From contig JAFYMQ010000023.1 in the NCBI GenBank assembly GCA_017556565.1, positions 1 through 8,887 of the forward strand: DNA of 8,887 nucleotides, read 5' to 3'. Both the position numbers and the translations under genes were made by a program. The DNA comes from Clostridia bacterium. GTDB lineage: Bacteria; Bacillota; Clostridia; Oscillospirales; Butyricicoccaceae. The notes below the pieces were generated by a model. The model worked only from the letters and a program-made list of their open reading frames with translations, was not told the origin of the DNA and did not search any database. Shown here in pieces: positions 5,641 to 8,887 of this stretch. Each line of letters begins with the position of its first letter. The first letter of the stretch is position 1.

Positions 5641-7095
5641 TTATTCGGATTTTGTGCTGCACATTCCAAGCAGCAGCCAATAGTAGGGGGCGGTGATGCA
5701 TATACTGAACAAAAACATTGACTGGACGATATATCCAAGCAAGCCGTATACGCAGGGTTTGGGCTTCTTTTTGCCCGTCAGCGTTATCACCTGCGCCGCG
5801 ACGAATGGCACAAGACCGAGCACTCCGAGATTGACAAGCAGGTTGAGATACTCGTTGTGGGCGTTGTCAACCGAGGTGTACACGTAGTCGCCCTTGATGG
5901 GGGAAAAGCGGCTGAAGGTTATATCCATCCGCTCAAAAACCGTGTTTGGCCCGCTGCCAAGCACAGGCTGCTCCAAAAACAGCCTAAGTGACCGCGACCA
6001 TATCTTGATTCGGCTCGAGCCAAACTCCTCGTTGATGTTGCCCGACAGTACCTCACGCAGCTCATATACAAATCCCTCGCTTGCATCGCTGCCCAGCACA
6101 AAGAGCAGGGCGAGTATAAGAGCGGTAGCGCCAAGCAGAAGCAGCACTCCGCGGGTGCGGGACACGTTGAGCCTGAAAGGGCACAGATGAAAGAGCAGCG
6201 CGCAGACCGCCGGCACGGCCGCGGCAATCAGTATAAATACGAATACTATATTTACCCTGATTTCTATATTCAGCTCGGGATAACTGTAGTGGGGCACTAT
6301 CAGATATTTGGCGGCTGCAGACAGGGTGAGGCAGGACAGGGCAAGCAGTATTCGGCTCAGCCTGCGCGAGGAGGTAAACAGCATCACGCAAGCCAGCGCT
6401 ATAGCCGCAGCTGCGCCCAGTATACCGCCAAGCACCCCGGTATACAGCAGCACAAAGAACAATAGCGCCATAACAGGCAGGGTGAGGGCGGAGCGCTTAG
6501 TCTTGCTTGTGACAAAATAGGCGAACATAAACGGCAGCGCCACGCACATAAACGCGCAGGCGATACCTTCGTTGCCCAGCGTGCCCACAAACCGCGCCGT
6601 GTAAATATCCTGAGCGGCGTAGTAGTAATATTCGGCAGGGTAGAGCCCCAGCGGATTTTTGTCCATAAACTGCATCAGGGCAACCGATGAAAATCCCACA
6701 GACGACAGACACAGAGGAACTATATATGAGCGCTTGTAGCCGATGCTGCCTGCGCACAGGAATACCAGCACGTACAGTCCCAGCGTGGGCAGACCCTCAG
6801 ACCTGCCCATGCCCATCAATGTGCTGACGGGATAGTCTGAGAAAACCGCCGACAAAACCGCCGCCGCCAAAAACGCCAGCACCGCCCAATGTGTCGGGCT
6901 GAGCCTGAATCTCCACCGCTTTTGCACTACTTGCAATATCAGATTGGCGATACAGAACGCCGCTGTGGCGCAGGCAAAAAACAGGTACTTGGTATTGGTG
7001 ATATTGGTATACCCGCCCGGCAGCACGAACAGAGGGAATACACCCAGCATCAGCCAGATGTATATATCATTGAGTACCTTTTCAGCCTTTGTCAT
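5641..7095 (-). CDS. O-antigen ligase / Wzy polymerase family membrane protein
   Basis: This 484-aa polytopic membrane protein has roughly 10-12 hydrophobic segments through most of its length. The long extracytoplasmic loop (about 335-410) and flanking motifs are characteristic of the Wzy_C/O-antigen ligase family: SSRIKIWSRSLRLFLEQPVLGSGPN (360-384) and DNAHNEYLNLLVNLGVLGL (410-428). RFVGTLGNEG (168-177) is a further family motif. Members join or transfer undecaprenyl-linked glycans; in a Gram-positive the product could be an exopolysaccharide, a secondary wall polymer or a glycosylated protein. No glycosyltransferase or flippase gene is nearby, so the substrate is unknown. The ATG overlaps the end of udp by 14 bases with no obvious Shine-Dalgarno sequence, so translation is probably coupled to udp. 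A terminator hairpin follows the stop. Confidence 0.88.
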   Translation of the reverse strand: MTKAEKVLNDIYIWLMLGVFPLFVLPGGYTNITNTKYLFFACATAAFCIANLILQVVQKRWRFRLSPTHWAVLAFLAAAVLSAVFSDYPVSTLMGMGRSEGLPTLGLYVLVFLCAGSIGYKRSYIVPLCLSSVGFSSVALMQFMDKNPLGLYPAEYYYYAAQDIYTARFVGTLGNEGIACAFMCVALPFMFAYFVTSKTKRSALTLPVMALLFFVLLYTGVLGGILGAAAAIALACVMLFTSSRRLSRILLALSCLTLSAAAKYLIVPHYSYPELNIEIRVNIVFVFILIAAAVPAVCALLFHLCPFRLNVSRTRGVLLLLGATALILALLFVLGSDASEGFVYELREVLSGNINEEFGSSRIKIWSRSLRLFLEQPVLGSGPNTVFERMDITFSRFSPIKGDYVYTSVDNAHNEYLNLLVNLGVLGLVPFVAAQVITLTGKKKPKPCVYGLLGYIVQSMFLFSICITAPYYWLLLGMCSTKSE

Positions 7096-7846
7096 TGGCG
7101 ATCAGTATGCGTATGGCACGTACCGCCGCCTCGATGGCGTCTGCGGTGTTGTGCTTTTGCTCTTCTAAGATGCCTGCGTCTCTGCGTTCCTGATTCCATA
7201 TGGTATGGAACACCGCACCTGCTCTCGCACCCAGTATGGATGCAATAACGAACAGCGCGCCCGACTCCATCTCGCTTGCCAGTACGCCGGCTTTTTTCCA
7301 TGCATCCCACTTGTAGAGCAGCTCGCCTGCGGCGGGCATACGGGCGGGAGAATGCTGACCGTAAAAAGAGTCCTTTGCCTGCACGATTCCCAGATGGTGG
7401 GGCTTTGCCATATCCTTTGCAGCCTGACGCAGCGCGATGGCCACGTCAACGTCGGAAACGGCAGGGTACTCCATAGGCACGTACTGAGGGGTAGTTCCGT
7501 CCTGACGTACAGCGCCTGTGGCTATGACAAGATCGCCGGGGCAGACCTTGAGGTTGATGCCGCCGCAGGTGCCTACACGGATGAATGTCCGCACTCCGCA
7601 CTCAAAAAGCTCCTCCACCGCAATAGCTGCAGAAGGCGCACCGATGCCGGTAGAGCAGACAGACACCTTTACTCCGTCCAAAGTGCCCGTGTAGGTTACA
7701 AACTCGCGGTTGTGACCTACCAGCCTGGGCTCATCAAAAAGTGCGGCTATCTTCTCACATCTGCCGGGGTCACCGGGGAGTATGCAATACTCGCCCACAT
7801 CGCCGGAGTTGATGCCTATATGCATTTGTTTTCCGTTGACTATCAT
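7082..7846 (-). CDS. udp: Uridine phosphorylase
   Basis: This 254-aa cytoplasmic enzyme converts uridine and phosphate to uracil and ribose-1-phosphate in pyrimidine salvage. It has the length of E. coli Udp (253 aa) and its motifs: LPGDPGR (23-29, phosphate binding), CSTGIGAPS (64-72), FIRVGTCGG (88-96), a Gln in the base-binding region (Q164) and SEMESGALF (191-199), which contacts ribose. The similarity to Udp is clear along the whole protein, though specificity for a related nucleoside cannot be excluded. The start is the ATG at 7846, preceded by AAGGAG (7860-7855) eight bases away. A 16-residue upstream extension to 7894 would run through the promoter and is rejected. The 3' end overlaps the Wzy-family gene by 14 bases. 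Confidence 0.94.
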   Translation of the reverse strand: MIVNGKQMHIGINSGDVGEYCILPGDPGRCEKIAALFDEPRLVGHNREFVTYTGTLDGVKVSVCSTGIGAPSAAIAVEELFECGVRTFIRVGTCGGINLKVCPGDLVIATGAVRQDGTTPQYVPMEYPAVSDVDVAIALRQAAKDMAKPHHLGIVQAKDSFYGQHSPARMPAAGELLYKWDAWKKAGVLASEMESGALFVIASILGARAGAVFHTIWNQERRDAGILEEQKHNTADAIEAAVRAIRILIANDKG

Positions 7847-7866
7847 ATTTTCAGCTCCTTTCCTAT

Positions 7867-7894
7867 AGTATACCATAACAAAAACACTTTGCAA
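7867..7894 (-). promoter_or_regulatory. Sigma-A-type promoter of udp
   Basis: On the - strand TATACT (7872-7867) is an extended -10 element (TGGTATACT). TTGCAA (7894-7889) lies 16 bases upstream as a -35 element with four of six matches. Transcription would start near 7860, in or just before the udp ribosome-binding site, so the leader is very short. This promoter probably drives udp and the Wzy-family gene. Confidence 0.65.
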
Positions 7895-7930
7895 GTCAAC
7901 TTGTCACACCTGCCTGCATATAAATACCAT
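7892..7930 (+). promoter_or_regulatory. Probable promoter/operator region for the S1-domain gene
   Basis: The 112-base gap between the divergent udp and S1-domain genes must hold a + strand promoter. TATAAA (7919-7924) fits a -10 element but lacks a good -35 at normal spacing. TTGTCA (7901-7906) is a five-of-six -35 with only TACCAT (7925-7930) 18 bases downstream. CAAGT-CA-ACTTG (7892-7903) is a short palindrome next to the udp -35 and could be an operator. The assignment is uncertain. Confidence 0.35.
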
Positions 7931-7958
7931 CAGTAAACAAAATTGAGGAGGTAAACTG

Positions 7959-8867
7959 ATGTCACAGGGGAAATATCTTCCCGAAGGCAGACTGGGTGCA
8001 AAAGTCGGCACAAGGGAGGCTCTCGAGCGAGCAATACGAGAGGGTACGGTGCTTGAGGGCAGAGCGGTAAGATGTACCGACCGCCACGAGCTGGTCGTGG
8101 ATATAAACGGAATAAGAGGAATAATCCCGCGAGAGGAAACGGCGATCGGCATAGACACGGGCCGTACCCGTGAGATAGCCATACTGTCGCGGGTGGGCAA
8201 GACTGTGTGCTTCAAGGCTATCGCCCGCGCAGGGGATGGGTTCATACTGTCGCGCAAAGCCGCCCAGCAGGAGGCGCTGGATCACTATATGAGCAGCGTG
8301 CAGACGGGCGAAATAATCAGGTGCAGGGTTACCCATCTGGAAAACTTCGGCGCATTCGTGGATATCGGCTGCGGTGTCATATCCATGATCGGTATAGAGA
8401 ATATCTCTGTCTCCCGTATCGCACACCCTGCCGAGAGGTTTGCGCTCAGGCAGGATATCTATGCCGTCGTCATCGGCAAAGACCCAAAAAACGGCAGAAT
8501 ATCTCTGTCCCACAAAGAATTGCTTGGTACGTGGGAGCAATGTGCAAGCCTGCTTAATCCCGGAGAGACGGTCAGCGGCGTTGTGCGCGGCGTGGAGGAC
8601 TATGGGATATTTGTCGAGCTCAGCCCCAATATCTCGGGCCTTGCCGAGCCCAAGTCCGGAATAAGTATCGGCGACAACGTATCCGTGTACATAAAATCCA
8701 TCAACCCCGAGCGTATGAAGATCAAGCTGCTCATCATCGACTCGGAAGAAAAGTGCGAGCGCAGGCTCATCACTCCCCGTGATTATTATCTCACCGAGGG
8801 CATACTGCATACGTGGCGCTACAGCCCCATAGAGTGCGAGGACAAAATCGTGCAGACCGTGTTCTGA
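7959..8867 (+). CDS. S1 RNA-binding domain protein (ribosomal protein S1-like)
   Basis: This 302-aa protein has three S1-type OB folds: a divergent first domain (about 30-101), a clear second domain (about 115-186, TGEIIRCRVTHLENFGAFVDIGCGVISMIGIENIS, ending GRISLSHKE) and a shorter third (about 203-260, GETVSGVVRGVEDYGIFVELSPNISGLAE). Such domains bind single-stranded RNA. Clostridial proteins of this form are often annotated as 30S protein S1, but this one is much smaller than the six-domain E. coli protein and may act in translation or RNA metabolism. The last 40 residues (GILHTWRYSP and after) form a separate tail. GAGGAGGT (7945-7952) lies six bases before the ATG. The gene is transcribed away from udp. 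No terminator is visible in the 20 bases left after the stop. Confidence 0.9.
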   Translation: MSQGKYLPEGRLGAKVGTREALERAIREGTVLEGRAVRCTDRHELVVDINGIRGIIPREETAIGIDTGRTREIAILSRVGKTVCFKAIARAGDGFILSRKAAQQEALDHYMSSVQTGEIIRCRVTHLENFGAFVDIGCGVISMIGIENISVSRIAHPAERFALRQDIYAVVIGKDPKNGRISLSHKELLGTWEQCASLLNPGETVSGVVRGVEDYGIFVELSPNISGLAEPKSGISIGDNVSVYIKSINPERMKIKLLIIDSEEKCERRLITPRDYYLTEGILHTWRYSPIECEDKIVQTVF

Positions 8868-8887
8868 CAGAAAAAACCCATACAAAA

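Noticed and set aside
5601..5738. N-terminal extension of the Cys-rich protein to an ATG at 5738
   Set aside because: It would overlap the Wzy-family coding end and span the terminator hairpin. The GTG at 5600 has an ideal ribosome binding site.
7847..7894. 16-residue N-terminal extension of uridine phosphorylase
   Set aside because: It would cover the extended -10 promoter element and ribosome binding site, and Udp proteins begin near MIVNGKQMHIG.
7910..7930. CATATAAAT as a sigma-E or sigma-K type -10 element for the S1-domain gene
   Set aside because: No matching -35 element at the required spacing could be found, and an S1-type protein is not an expected member of those regulons.
7205..7936. 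243-codon + strand open frame opposite udp
   Set aside because: The opposite strand encodes all uridine phosphorylase motifs; this frame shows no domain and runs into the intergenic promoters.
7962..8885. 307-codon open frame on the - strand opposite the S1-domain gene
   Set aside because: It mirrors a clear S1-domain gene with a strong ribosome binding site. Its translation has no recognisable motifs and is typical antisense-frame composition.
1..8887. tRNA, rRNA, CRISPR array, insertion sequence or attachment site
   Set aside because: I saw no long repeats, regularly spaced repeats, transposase motifs or tRNA-like folds; the window is filled with ordinary chromosomal genes.

Overview
The window looks like chromosomal DNA from an endospore-forming, low-to-middle GC member of the Clostridia, probably of the Oscillospiraceae/Ruminococcaceae type. 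The best evidence is an adjacent spoIIGA-sigE pair (protease plus pro-sigma-E) that closely resembles the Bacillus proteins. Strong GGAGG-type ribosome binding sites, tightly overlapping genes and U-tract terminators also fit Firmicutes. The genus is inference. I see no mobile element, tRNA, rRNA or CRISPR array.

Region 1 (1-3445, + strand) is one compact operon: the tail of a GntR/YtrA-type repressor, two small membrane proteins, an ABC ATPase, and a membrane-anchored extracytoplasmic protein with beta-propeller-like repeats. Junctions overlap (TAATG, a 32-base overlap, ATGA) or are 2 bases apart. The layout matches YtrA-regulated ABC exporters, which respond to cell-envelope stress in other Firmicutes. 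The two permease-like subunits and the last protein are not families I can name. They share a short basic motif at the same predicted loop, which suggests an unequal heteromeric permease.

Region 2 (3450-3481) is a near-perfect hairpin that probably terminates transcription from both sides, because the gene sets converge here.

Region 3 (3487-7846, - strand) reads, in transcription order: uridine phosphorylase (udp), a Wzy/O-antigen-ligase-family membrane protein, a terminator hairpin, an unrecognised Cys-rich 169-aa protein whose GTG start directly follows the terminator U-tract, spoIIGA, and sigE. SpoIIGA is the septal aspartic protease that removes the N-terminal pro-sequence of sigma-E to start mother-cell gene expression. 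sigG, which often follows sigE, is absent here.

Region 4 (7847-8867) is a short divergent promoter region followed by a + strand gene for a protein with three S1-type RNA-binding domains. The window ends just after it.

The most interesting points are the unusual ABC/propeller operon, the terminator that doubles as a ribosome-binding site, the unknown gene next to spoIIGA, and the spoIIGA start, which lacks a Shine-Dalgarno sequence and lies beside a possible Spo0A box.
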